A stretch of DNA of 9,704 nucleotides, from NCBI GenBank assembly GCA_035995985.1, contig DASYJY010000173.1:1-9704 (forward strand), written 5' to 3'. The position numbers and the translations under genes are program-made. The stretch is from JADGNZ01 sp035995985. Lineage in GTDB: Bacteria; Acidobacteriota; Thermoanaerobaculia; Gp7-AA8. The first letter of the stretch is position 1, and each line of letters starts with the position of its first letter. The notes beneath the pieces are model-generated. The model was not told the DNA's origin, did not search any database, and saw nothing but the letters and a program-made list of their open reading frames with translations. Of the stretch, positions 1-7,603 are shown piece by piece.

Positions 1-2
1 CG

Positions 3-1061
3 GCCGATGGCGCCACGAACATGGTGCCGTCGTTCATCACGCCGAGCGGCCCGGTGCGCGAGGCACGCTTCGTCTTTTTTACCGACAGTTTCGGCAATCC
101 GATCACCACGTCGCCGAACGGCGGGGTCGAAGACCTGTACACGATCGCCGGACGCAGCGACGCGGGCGGATGCACGGCGACGGTGATTCACCAGCCGGAT
201 TTCACCTCGGCGCTCGCCCACAACAACGTCATCTTCCGGATCCCGACGCCGCTGTTCGGCTCGGGCATCCTCGAGAACATCGATGAGACGACGCTGCTGA
301 ATTTCCAGGCGTCGACGGTGGGCAATCCCTTCGGCGTTGCCGGAACGTTCAACCACAACGGCAATGACGGCACGATCAGCCGTTTCGGCTGGAAAGCGCA
401 GAACAAGTCACTGGAGATCTTCTCCGGCGAGGCTTACAACGTAGAGATGGGCGTCAGCAACGAACTGTTCACCCAGGAGCGTCCGCTGCCGGAAGAGGAC
501 ATGGCCGCGGGACTTCCCAATCCGTGCAAGATCAATCCGACGCCGGAAGACCACACGAATTTCAACAAGCCGGCGGTGAAGACCCCGAGCGACGCCGTGC
601 AGTTTGCGATGTTCATGCGTCTGCTGCAGCCGCCGAAAAAAGAGAAAGCAATTCCCGGCGGCGAGCTGTCGATCAAGAGCGGTGAGGTTCTGTTCGGTCA
701 GATCGGATGCACAACCTGTCACACGAAGATCTTCGCTCCGAGCCCCTCCGCAATCACGCCGGACCTCGGCGTACAGGCTTCATTCGGCCAGTGGAGCGAT
801 CTCGAAATCCACCACATGGGAGTTGGGCTGGCGGACAACGTCTCGCAAGGGACCGCCGGCGGCGATCAGTTCCGCACCGCGCCGCTTTGGGGACTCGGGC
901 AACGGATTTTCTTCCTCCACGACGGCCGCCGGACTGACCTGGTCCAGGTGGTCGCGGATCATTTCTCTACCGGCTCCGAGGCCAATACCACGAAGCTCAA
1001 TTTCGACGCGCTGACGACGCCACAGAAGCAAGACATCATCAACTTCCTGCGATCGCTGTAA
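3..1061 (+). CDS. Di-heme c-type cytochrome / DUF1111 oxidoreductase, 5'-truncated
   Basis: This is the C-terminal part of a DUF1111 (COG3488, 'thiol oxidoreductase' or di-heme oxidoreductase) protein, a periplasmic c-type cytochrome family distantly related to MauG and bacterial cytochrome c peroxidases. The frame is open to the window edge. The residues before the first ATG (ADGATN, then MVPSF at base 21) match the family's usual run before 'VPSFI', so the real start lies upstream and base 21 is internal. Counting from that Met, a c-type heme site C230-T-T-C233-H234 is visible at bases 708-722. Other family hallmarks are FGWKAQ (122-127), EMGVSNELF (142-150), FRTAPLWGLG (284-293) and LHDGR (299-303). 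The first heme motif expected in the family would be in the missing N-terminus. The substrate is unknown. A GC-rich hairpin follows the stop. Confidence 0.9.
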   Translation, partial: ADGATNMVPSFITPSGPVREARFVFFTDSFGNPITTSPNGGVEDLYTIAGRSDAGGCTATVIHQPDFTSALAHNNVIFRIPTPLFGSGILENIDETTLLNFQASTVGNPFGVAGTFNHNGNDGTISRFGWKAQNKSLEIFSGEAYNVEMGVSNELFTQERPLPEEDMAAGLPNPCKINPTPEDHTNFNKPAVKTPSDAVQFAMFMRLLQPPKKEKAIPGGELSIKSGEVLFGQIGCTTCHTKIFAPSPSAITPDLGVQASFGQWSDLEIHHMGVGLADNVSQGTAGGDQFRTAPLWGLGQRIFFLHDGRRTDLVQVVADHFSTGSEANTTKLNFDALTTPQKQDIINFLRSL

Positions 1062-1076
1062 CGCAAACAGTTGTCA

Positions 1077-1108
1077 ACGGGCCGGGCGTCATTCGACGTC
1101 CGGCCCGT
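1077..1108 (+). terminator. GC-rich hairpin after the cytochrome gene
   Basis: A 14-bp stem (1077-1090 pairing with 1095-1108, one G-U wobble) with a 4-base ATTC loop begins 15 bases after the stop codon of the cytochrome gene. No long T tract follows; the sequence runs TCGTCG straight into the next Shine-Dalgarno. It may be an intrinsic terminator typical of GC-rich genomes, or an mRNA-stabilising or attenuating stem between two cotranscribed genes. Confidence 0.6.
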
Positions 1109-1114
1109 TCGTCG

Positions 1115-1121
1115 AAAGGAG
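1115..1121 (+). promoter_or_regulatory. Strong Shine-Dalgarno site (AAAGGAG)
   Basis: AAAGGAG is followed by five A residues and the ATG at 1127. This is the best ribosome binding site in the window and fixes the start of the TonB-C-domain protein. The other genes here have weak or no visible Shine-Dalgarno sequences, so this gene may be translated comparatively well. Confidence 0.85.
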
Positions 1122-1126
1122 AAAAA

Positions 1127-2059
1127 ATGCTGAACCTGCGCCGAACGTTTCCCCTGATCGTGATGTGGCTGTGTCTCGTCGCCGCCTCACCGCTGACGCC
1201 GAATCCGAAGCACGTCCCGGCCGGCGTGATCTTCGTGAAGGGAGCGGAACCGTCATCGAGCGACACGACCACCCCGTTGCCCGAAAACGGAAGCGTCGCC
1301 GGCGGCCGTTATCGCAACGCGTACTTCGGACTCGCCTATCCGATTCCGCAAGGCTGGACGGCACAACCGGCCGGCCCTCCCCCATCGGACGGCGGCAGTT
1401 ACGTTCTCGCGCAATTCGCTCTCTCCGATACGAAACAACAGCGCGTCAGGGCGCACGTTCTGATCACGGCGCAGGATTTTTTCTTCAGCGCGCGTCCCGT
1501 CGCCAATCCCGCGGAGATGGTGACCGCCGTTCGGCGAAGCATCGGCTCCGACTATGAGATCGAGCGCGAGCCGGGCGAGGTGAAGATCGCGGGCCGGACC
1601 TTCGCCCGCTTCGCGTACAAATCGCCGCTTGCGGGACTGCATTGGCTGATCCTGTCCACCGCGGCGCGCTGTCATGCGGTGACGTTCACCTTCACCGCCA
1701 CCGACACCGCCGCGCTCAATGATGCCGTGCGCGCCATGAACGGCTTCGCTCTCGGCAGCGATGACGATCCGAAGTGCGTCACCGACTACGCAACCGCCGA
1801 AAACGTGATCGCGAGAGTCGACCCACACCTGGGCGCGCACCGGTTCAACACGATCCCGGTACGCATCATCGTCGACCGGGAGGGACGCGTGAAGCACATC
1901 CACCTGCTCGCCGCGTTCGCCGATCAGTCAGCCGCGATCATCGCCGCCCTCCAACAGTGGCGCTTCAAACCGTACCTTCGCGACAGCAAGCCCACCGAGG
2001 TGGAAACCGGCATCGTGTTCGGTGTGCCAAGATCGGTCGTGCGAATGTCGGGGAAGTAA
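1127..2059 (+). CDS. Exported protein with C-terminal TonB-like domain
   Basis: The 310-residue product begins with a basic-hydrophobic signal segment (residues 1-21: RR, then LIVMWLCLVAAS), so it is probably exported or membrane-anchored. After a Pro/Ser/Thr-rich linker (about 40-58), residues 62-210 form a domain starting NAYFGLAYPIPQGW, a pattern seen in secreted proteins that begin with a short beta-strand and an amphipathic stretch; I do not recognise its function. Residues 242-300 fit the TonB C-terminal fold: VRIIVDREGRV, then a helix with AAIIAALQQWRFKPY, then a final strand ETGIVF. TonB-C domains normally bind outer-membrane receptor plugs, but stand-alone copies like this are common and often not true TonB, and no proline-rich spanner is seen. 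C182 and C217 could form a disulfide. It is convergent with the next gene, with 10 bp between stops. Confidence 0.85.
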   Translation: MLNLRRTFPLIVMWLCLVAASPLTPNPKHVPAGVIFVKGAEPSSSDTTTPLPENGSVAGGRYRNAYFGLAYPIPQGWTAQPAGPPPSDGGSYVLAQFALSDTKQQRVRAHVLITAQDFFFSARPVANPAEMVTAVRRSIGSDYEIEREPGEVKIAGRTFARFAYKSPLAGLHWLILSTAARCHAVTFTFTATDTAALNDAVRAMNGFALGSDDDPKCVTDYATAENVIARVDPHLGAHRFNTIPVRIIVDREGRVKHIHLLAAFADQSAAIIAALQQWRFKPYLRDSKPTEVETGIVFGVPRSVVRMSGK

Positions 2060-2069
2060 GTCGCATCCG

Positions 2070-3962
2070 TCAGCGAAGTTGCAGGTTTCGTAGCGTGGCC
2101 AGCTCTTCTTCGCGAGCCTGAAGGACGAACTTGACCGAGGCCAGCTCCTCGTCGCGAGCCGCCAGGATTGGCTTGATCGACGCCAGTTCCTCGTCGCGAG
2201 CCGCCAGGATCGGCTTGATCGACTCCAGCTCTTCGTCGCGAGCAGCCACGATTGGCTTGATCGAGGCCAACTCGGCGTCGCGCGCGTCGATGATCTCCCG
2301 CAGTGCGGCAATCTGTTCTCTTGTGCCGTCGGCCAGACGGTCGATTTCCGTCTGAATGGCATCGCGCGACGCACGCAACGATTCCGCATCGTCGAGGAGC
2401 CGGCGCCGCTCGTCGTGCGCGGCGATGAGAATCCCGGCGGCGTGCGCTGACACGAGATCGCGATGTTTGTCGTAGAGGCGGCGCAGCGTCGATGCGTAGT
2501 CGGTCCGGCGCAGGACGCGGCGGAGCAGAGAGTCGGGACGGACGCGGTATTCGAATGCCGGACTCGGAAGATGAATGAATCGCCAACCGCGCTGCGCCGC
2601 GCCGAGCCAGAAGTCCCAGTCTTCCAATTCGCATGCGACGTCGTATCCGCCAATATCACTCCACACTGCGCGGCGCACGACGGCACACGCGTCGATGTAA
2701 TTGCTCCACAACATCCTCGGCAGATCGAGTTCCGGCACGGCGACGTCGCCGGTGCGCGCGCCGAACTCGCGCCGGTCGCCGTACGCCACGCCCGCGGCGG
2801 GATCGCCATCGAGCAGCGCCACCGCCTCCGCGGCAAAGCCGGGCAGCAGACGGTTGTCCGCGTCGAGCGGTAGGAGATAGTCGCCGTTCGATGCGGCGAT
2901 GCCGACGTTGCGGGCCGCGGAGAGACCGGAGTGAGGCTGTTCGATCACGCGATGCCCCGCCTCGCGAAGCGCGGCGAGCACCTGACGCGTGCGAGGCTGC
3001 GTCGAGCCATCGTCGACGACGATCAGCTCCGCCGCGGAGGCGTTGCGCTCCACGCTGGCCACGGCATCGATTAGATAGTCGCCGTCGTCATGGCACGGAA
3101 CGATGACGGAGAGACGCGGCCGTTCCGCGGATCGCGGCGCGCCTGCACGCGAGGCCGCTTCCCACCTGCGATCATTGCCGAGGTCCGCCGCATCGTCGAG
3201 CGCTCCGAGGAGATCCATCGCCTCGGCGTTCGTGTAGCGCCACAAGCGCGGCAACGGATCGTCGTCGGATCGTGAAACGAACGAATCGCCGGCGCGCAGA
3301 GTCGCGAGCGTGTCCGCATCGGTCTCGATGCCGAAACGCCGGCGCACTGCGGCGCCGAATGTGGCGGGATCGCGCAGCAGACGATTGGTGCTGACGAGCA
3401 GCGTTCGATCGCGGTGGCGCCGGTGAAACTCGAGGATGCGCCGGTTGTAATGCGTCCAGATGCGCGCCGGGTAATCGGGATGCGTGAGCCAGACGTCCGC
3501 GCCGGTTCGCAGCATCGAATCGGCGACTTCCCATGGATGGCGATAGAGCAGAAGAAACCGCGACTCGGGGCCGAGCAGGTCATCCCAGAATTCGAGGAGC
3601 AGCGACGTCCGCGGATCTTTCCATCCCCACGGATGACCGGCGCTGTCGCGCGCGGCAATCAGCGCCGCCGCGGCGTCGCGAAATGGCGGCAGCTGTCCGT
3701 CGTCGAACGCTCCGCTCTCCGTCCATCCCCAGTCGCGATGGCCATCCTCGGGTGGAACACACACCGCCAGAATGCGGCGGTTGAGATCGAGGAAGTCGAC
3801 GTCCTCGAAGTAACCGGCCGGATTTCCGCGGTCGGCCGGCAGCAACCGGTCGCCCATGCGCACGTTCCATGCGGCGAGCAGCGAAGCGACGAGCGACGTG
3901 CCCGACCGGTGCATTCCAGTGACGATCAATCGGAGAGGAGGCCTCACGAGAGGAGCGATCAT
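2070..3962 (-). CDS. Sulfotransferase-GT2 glycosyltransferase fusion with repeat coiled coil
   Basis: The 630-residue product has three parts. Residues 11-240 resemble a PAPS-dependent sulfotransferase: the 5'-phosphosulfate loop GMHRSGTS (16-23), WGWKDPRTS (112-120), and a 3'-phosphate-binding segment YRHPWEVADS (140-149). Residues 283-480 are a GT2 (GT-A fold) glycosyltransferase: SVIVPCHDDGDYL (285-297), VVDDGS (315-320), SAARNVG (348-354), the metal-binding DAD (367-369), and ELEDWDFWL (445-453) supplying the likely catalytic acid pair. Residues 515-628 are charged, probably coiled coil, and end in five 14-residue repeats. No signal peptide or membrane segment is seen, so it likely acts in the cytoplasm on a nucleotide-sugar acceptor destined for a sulfated surface glycan or lipid. 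The start is an ATG; the nearest GAGGAG (3979-3984) is 16 bases upstream, longer than usual. It is divergent from the membrane-protein gene. Confidence 0.88.
   Translation of the reverse strand: MIAPLVRPPLRLIVTGMHRSGTSLVASLLAAWNVRMGDRLLPADRGNPAGYFEDVDFLDLNRRILAVCVPPEDGHRDWGWTESGAFDDGQLPPFRDAAAALIAARDSAGHPWGWKDPRTSLLLEFWDDLLGPESRFLLLYRHPWEVADSMLRTGADVWLTHPDYPARIWTHYNRRILEFHRRHRDRTLLVSTNRLLRDPATFGAAVRRRFGIETDADTLATLRAGDSFVSRSDDDPLPRLWRYTNAEAMDLLGALDDAADLGNDRRWEAASRAGAPRSAERPRLSVIVPCHDDGDYLIDAVASVERNASAAELIVVDDGSTQPRTRQVLAALREAGHRVIEQPHSGLSAARNVGIAASNGDYLLPLDADNRLLPGFAAEAVALLDGDPAAGVAYGDRREFGARTGDVAVPELDLPRMLWSNYIDACAVVRRAVWSDIGGYDVACELEDWDFWLGAAQRGWRFIHLPSPAFEYRVRPDSLLRRVLRRTDYASTLRRLYDKHRDLVSAHAAGILIAAHDERRRLLDDAESLRASRDAIQTEIDRLADGTREQIAALREIIDARDAELASIKPIVAARDEELESIKPILAARDEELASIKPILAARDEELASVKFVLQAREEELATLRNLQLR
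2073..2279 (-). repeat. 42-bp in-frame tandem repeats encoding a 14-residue coiled-coil unit
   Basis: Five consecutive units code for DEELASIKPILAAR-like 14-mers (residues 562-630 of the sulfotransferase-GT2 protein; the last unit is 13 residues and ends at the stop codon). Units occupy 2238-2279, 2196-2237, 2154-2195, 2112-2153 and 2073-2111. The three middle copies are most alike at DNA level and the outer ones are diverged. Fourteen residues equal two heptads, so gain or loss of a unit keeps coiled-coil register and reading frame. Confidence 0.9.
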
Positions 3963-4061
3963 ACGCGCGAACTCTGTGCTCCTCGCAGCGCGCTGTAGTA
4001 GTCTCCGACCTCCTCGCCGTCACCCTGCAACGATCACGGATGACGCAGCAAAAATCGCCGA

Positions 4062-6731
4062 ATGACCACGATGACGCCGCCCGATGGCGGGCCGAATGCT
4101 CCCACTCACAACGAGTTTCGCGACCGGCTGCGAACCAGTCTCCTGATCGGGCTGTGCTGCCTGTTGGTCTATAACGCCAACCTGCGGTCAATCACGGCGG
4201 GCGACACCTACCCCGCGCGATACCTGCCATTCGCGATCCTGCAGTACCACACCATCTTTTTCGATCCGATCGTGAAGGTCGCTGCGCAGGGGCGAGGCGA
4301 TGGGGCGTTCTGGCTGGTGCAGCGGCGCGGCCGCCCTACCTTTTCGCTGTACCCGATCGTCGTGCCGGTGCTCCTCGCGCCGCTCTACATTCCTGCGGTC
4401 GCGTACCTGCATCTGCGCGGATGGACCGATGCACGGCTGGATCAAATCGCACGACTCATGGAGAAGCTCTGCGCGTCTTTCGTGGCAGCGCTCTCCGCGT
4501 CGCTGCTCTTCCTGTTGCTGCGGCGGCGGACGAAAGCGTCGATCGCACTGCTCCTCACACTGGCCTACGCCCTCGGCACCACGACCTGGGTCATCGGAAG
4601 CCAGGCGTTGTGGCAACACGGGATGGCCGAGCTGCTGATCATCGGCGCGCTGCTTTTCCTGACCGGGCCGTGCACCGTGCCGCGGACGCTCGCCGCGGGA
4701 TTGCTGCTCGGGCTCATCGCCGGAGACCGCCCGCCGGATGTCATCCTCGCGGCGGCCCTCGGCGCTTACGGTCTCTTTTGGGCAGGCCGAAGCCGCGCGG
4801 TGCTGCTCGCCGCCGCGGCGGCAGTGCCGATGATCGCCGTGCTCCTGTACAACCTTCACGTGGCCGGGAACGTAGGCGGCGGTTATGGCCTGGTTGGCCA
4901 CGCCCGCTTCTTCGGCCACGATCTTCTTTCAGGGATCGCCGGATTGCTGGTCAGCCCGACCCGAGGACTTTTCGTCTTTTCACCGTTTCTACTCTTTCTG
5001 TTTCTGGCGTGGCGATATCTGCCGCGGGGTCGCGACGAGCGCGGCCTGACGTTGGCGATGAGCATCGGTATCGCCGTTCAAATCCTGCTCTACGCCAAGG
5101 CGGACTGGCGGAGCGGCCTCTCATGGGGACCGCGCTACCTGACCGACCTTCTGCCGTTCCTCATGTGGATGCTGGTACCGGTCGTTGCGGCACTGCGAGG
5201 CGTCGGACGGATTTGCTTCCTGCTGACGGTCGCGATCGCGATCGCCATCGAAGCCATCGGCGCCATTTCGTACTCCGGCTCCGTCGACCTCCCGATCTAC
5301 GCTGCCGACCATGGGTGGATAACACACGACATGCGGGCCGCATGGCAGTGGCGAAACGCACCGTTCATCGCGTCGTTGAAGCAAGGCATCGCGTCGCCGG
5401 AGCTCACGATCGCGATGCGCGGAAGTTTCGACGCCATCGAGAGCGGAGGCCGCGCGACCTCCGTCGTCACGGCCGGCCAACAGGCGTCCGCCACGGGTTG
5501 GGCACTTGCTGGTGACGCAACGCCCTCGCAGGTGGCATTGATGATCGACGGCCGGCAGACAGTCGTCTCCAACGTTTTTTCCGATCGGCCGGACGTCCGC
5601 GCGACGCTGCATGAGACCAGTCCCGCAGGCTGGCGCATCCCGCTCGATACAGCCACCCTAGCGCCCGGCCAGCACCATCTGACACTTTTCGCCTGGGCCT
5701 CCGGCAGGGTTGAGGAACACTACATCGAGGAGCGAACGCTGACGGTACGACCGCCGCAGGCCGCAGTCGAGCGCAACGCCGAGCTTGAGGAGAACTCCAG
5801 GAAAGCCACAGCACGAATTCGCGAACACCAGCAGGCGCCGGGCTACTGGCTCACTTCCTACACGAGCGAGCCGCGGTTTCACGAGCCGCATCCGGAAATG
5901 AACACGTTTCTGACCGCGCTCCTCGTCGACCTGCTCAATCCTCTGGCCGCGACCAGCGGTCTCGATGAGAGTCTGCAGCGCGCCCGCCGCCACCTCACCA
6001 GCCAGATCGAGTCCGGCGGATTGGTGCGCTACCACGGCCTGCCGAACGGTCCCACCATCGGCACCCTCGGCTGCGCGATCACTCCCGACACCGACGACAC
6101 AGCGCTCGTCTGGCGGCTCGCTCCCGATCGCGACCGCCGCCGGCTCGACCCCGCATTGGCAACCATCGGCCGCTATCGCACGCCCGAAGGCCTCTATCGC
6201 TCGTGGCTCGCACCGCGCGACGCCTACCAATGCCTCGATCCGGGCAGCGATCCAAACCCCGCGGACATCGTCATCCAGATGCACTTGCTGCAGCTCTTGG
6301 CCGAGGTCCGGCCGCCCGCAGGCCGCGCGCTTTGTGATGCGATTCGGTCGGTCACCGATCAGGATCGTGTCTGGGTCTACTACCGAAAGACTCCCCTGAT
6401 CCCGATCCTGCGCCTCGGCGATCTCCGCCGCGCCGGCTGCGCTGTGGAACTCCCCGAGTCGCGAATGCGCACCGACGTTCCTGGCCAGCAACTCTGGGTG
6501 ACGGTCGTCCGCGCGCTGGGAAGCTCAGCTCCCGACGTGACAGTCATTCAGAGCGTGCTGCGTGAACTGGCGCGGGACGACTTTGCTCTCATCCGAATGA
6601 ATCCGCCGCTCCTCTACCATAACGACCTAACCGCGACCGTCTCCCGATACTACTGGTCGGAGGATGCCGGCTACGCCCTCTGGCTAAAACTGTACGACAA
6701 GTATGAATACGATCCCCGACTCAGCCGCTAA
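4062..6731 (+). CDS. Large membrane protein: GT-C-like domain, RPDV beta domain, cyclase-like toroid domain
   Basis: Residues 1-405 contain about 11 hydrophobic membrane segments (for example 26-40, 97-117, 137-153, 159-178, 187-203, 208-240, 246-268, 303-317, 328-344, 358-378, 383-403). The first extramembrane loop has GDTYPARYLP with Asp48, where GT-C enzymes place a catalytic acid; GSQALWQHG and GPRYLTDLLPF resemble GT-C/PMT-like membrane proteins, which use polyprenyl-phosphate sugars. Residues 460-563 look like a beta-sandwich accessory domain (GWALAGD, RPDV 509-512, APGQHHLTLFAWASG). Residues 585-889 are helical and carry QxxxGxW (Q590-W596) and DTDDTA (676-681), hallmarks of the squalene-hopene/class II terpene cyclase fold. 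Only one toroid-sized domain is present, so cyclase activity is uncertain. The start at 4062 has a weak Shine-Dalgarno; an alternative Met is at 4071. The 3' end overlaps the UbiA gene by 29 bp, suggesting translational coupling. Confidence 0.85.
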   Translation: MTTMTPPDGGPNAPTHNEFRDRLRTSLLIGLCCLLVYNANLRSITAGDTYPARYLPFAILQYHTIFFDPIVKVAAQGRGDGAFWLVQRRGRPTFSLYPIVVPVLLAPLYIPAVAYLHLRGWTDARLDQIARLMEKLCASFVAALSASLLFLLLRRRTKASIALLLTLAYALGTTTWVIGSQALWQHGMAELLIIGALLFLTGPCTVPRTLAAGLLLGLIAGDRPPDVILAAALGAYGLFWAGRSRAVLLAAAAAVPMIAVLLYNLHVAGNVGGGYGLVGHARFFGHDLLSGIAGLLVSPTRGLFVFSPFLLFLFLAWRYLPRGRDERGLTLAMSIGIAVQILLYAKADWRSGLSWGPRYLTDLLPFLMWMLVPVVAALRGVGRICFLLTVAIAIAIEAIGAISYSGSVDLPIYAADHGWITHDMRAAWQWRNAPFIASLKQGIASPELTIAMRGSFDAIESGGRATSVVTAGQQASATGWALAGDATPSQVALMIDGRQTVVSNVFSDRPDVRATLHETSPAGWRIPLDTATLAPGQHHLTLFAWASGRVEEHYIEERTLTVRPPQAAVERNAELEENSRKATARIREHQQAPGYWLTSYTSEPRFHEPHPEMNTFLTALLVDLLNPLAATSGLDESLQRARRHLTSQIESGGLVRYHGLPNGPTIGTLGCAITPDTDDTALVWRLAPDRDRRRLDPALATIGRYRTPEGLYRSWLAPRDAYQCLDPGSDPNPADIVIQMHLLQLLAEVRPPAGRALCDAIRSVTDQDRVWVYYRKTPLIPILRLGDLRRAGCAVELPESRMRTDVPGQQLWVTVVRALGSSAPDVTVIQSVLRELARDDFALIRMNPPLLYHNDLTATVSRYYWSEDAGYALWLKLYDKYEYDPRLSR

Positions 6732-7593
6732 GGCATCCCCGCTTCGCTATTTTTCCTGTCTGCGTCCGCAGGACATCCTTGTTCTCCAGGGCCCGCCCCT
6801 GCTCGGCGCCGTGTTCGCGATCCGCCATCCCGGAGTGCGGGACCTCGCTCCACTCGTGACGCTCATGCTCGCCAACGTCTTCCTGGTGACGCACATCTTC
6901 CTGCTCAACGACTGGGCCGGCCTGACTACCGATCTCGCGGACCCGAACAAAGCGGCCCGCGTATTCACAGCCACAGGCGTCGGACGCCGGGAGATGGGCG
7001 TCCTGACAGCCGGCTTTTTAGTCCTGAGTCTTCTTCTCTTCAGCCGTCTCGGTGCGATCGCGCTCATGCTCTCGCTGGCAATTGCCACGCTGAGCGCTCT
7101 CTACTCGCTGCCCCGATTCAACTGGAAAGGCAAACCGCTCCTCAACTCGGCCGCTCATCTGACCGGCGGCATCCTGCACTTTCTCCTCGGCTACGCCCTC
7201 GGAAGGGTCATCGACCAACGCGGCGTCGCCATCGCTACTTTTTTCGCCCTCATCTTCGCCGCCGGACACCTGACGCAGGAGATCCGCGACTATCAGGGCG
7301 ACGCCGCCAACGGCATCAGAACCAACGCCGTGGTCTTCGGCCTTCGCCGCACGTTCGGCGCGAGCCTGCTTCTTTTCACCGCGGCGCAGATCCTCCTGCT
7401 CCTGTTGGCGCTTAACGGCATTCTTCCCCGGTCGATTGCTGCTGTCGTCGCGCTCTATGCCGTCCAACTTTTCTGGTCAGCCGAGGCTTTTCGAGAAGGG
7501 CTGAACTACGCGAGCATCAGCCGGCTGCAGACGCGTTACCGCGTGCTATACGCGGTGGTTGGTCTGGCGATGGTGGTCGCGCTGCGGATGTGA
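6703..7593 (+). CDS. UbiA-superfamily prenyltransferase
   Basis: This 296-residue polytopic membrane protein (about eight hydrophobic segments) belongs to the UbiA superfamily, which transfers polyprenyl groups from polyprenyl diphosphate using two Asp-rich Mg-binding motifs. The first motif reads N69-D70-W-A-G73-L-T-T-D77-L-A-D80, followed by PNK; the usual NDxxDxxxD has Gly at its third acidic position. The second motif is R195-D196-Y-Q-G-D200, with GIRTNAVVFG after it, and YSLPRFNWKGKPLLN (134-148) fits the conserved loop before it. The acceptor cannot be told from sequence: quinone ring, phosphoribose (DPPR-synthase-like, as the 'P.K' stretch hints), or another aromatic or glycan. It begins within the preceding gene and shows no clear Shine-Dalgarno, so it is probably translated by coupling. 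Its stop is 10 bp from that of the convergent phosphodiesterase. Confidence 0.88.
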   Translation: MNTIPDSAAKASPLRYFSCLRPQDILVLQGPPLLGAVFAIRHPGVRDLAPLVTLMLANVFLVTHIFLLNDWAGLTTDLADPNKAARVFTATGVGRREMGVLTAGFLVLSLLLFSRLGAIALMLSLAIATLSALYSLPRFNWKGKPLLNSAAHLTGGILHFLLGYALGRVIDQRGVAIATFFALIFAAGHLTQEIRDYQGDAANGIRTNAVVFGLRRTFGASLLLFTAAQILLLLLALNGILPRSIAAVVALYAVQLFWSAEAFREGLNYASISRLQTRYRVLYAVVGLAMVVALRM

Positions 7594-7603
7594 ATCGCTC
7601 CAC

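Noticed and set aside
1924..2836. Long Arg/Ser-rich minus-strand frames and a plus-strand serine-rich frame (2131-2355) over the sulfotransferase-GT2 gene
   Set aside because: They are shadow frames of the repeat-rich coding region; none has a domain or a ribosome site.
3963..4061. Divergent promoter between the sulfotransferase-GT2 gene and the membrane-protein gene
   Set aside because: A promoter must exist here or nearby, but I could not find a -35/-10 pair with acceptable spacing on either strand.
5658..6491. A 277-residue antisense open frame over the cyclase-like domain
   Set aside because: High GC keeps antisense frames open; the plus-strand frame carries the conserved motifs and the antisense one none.
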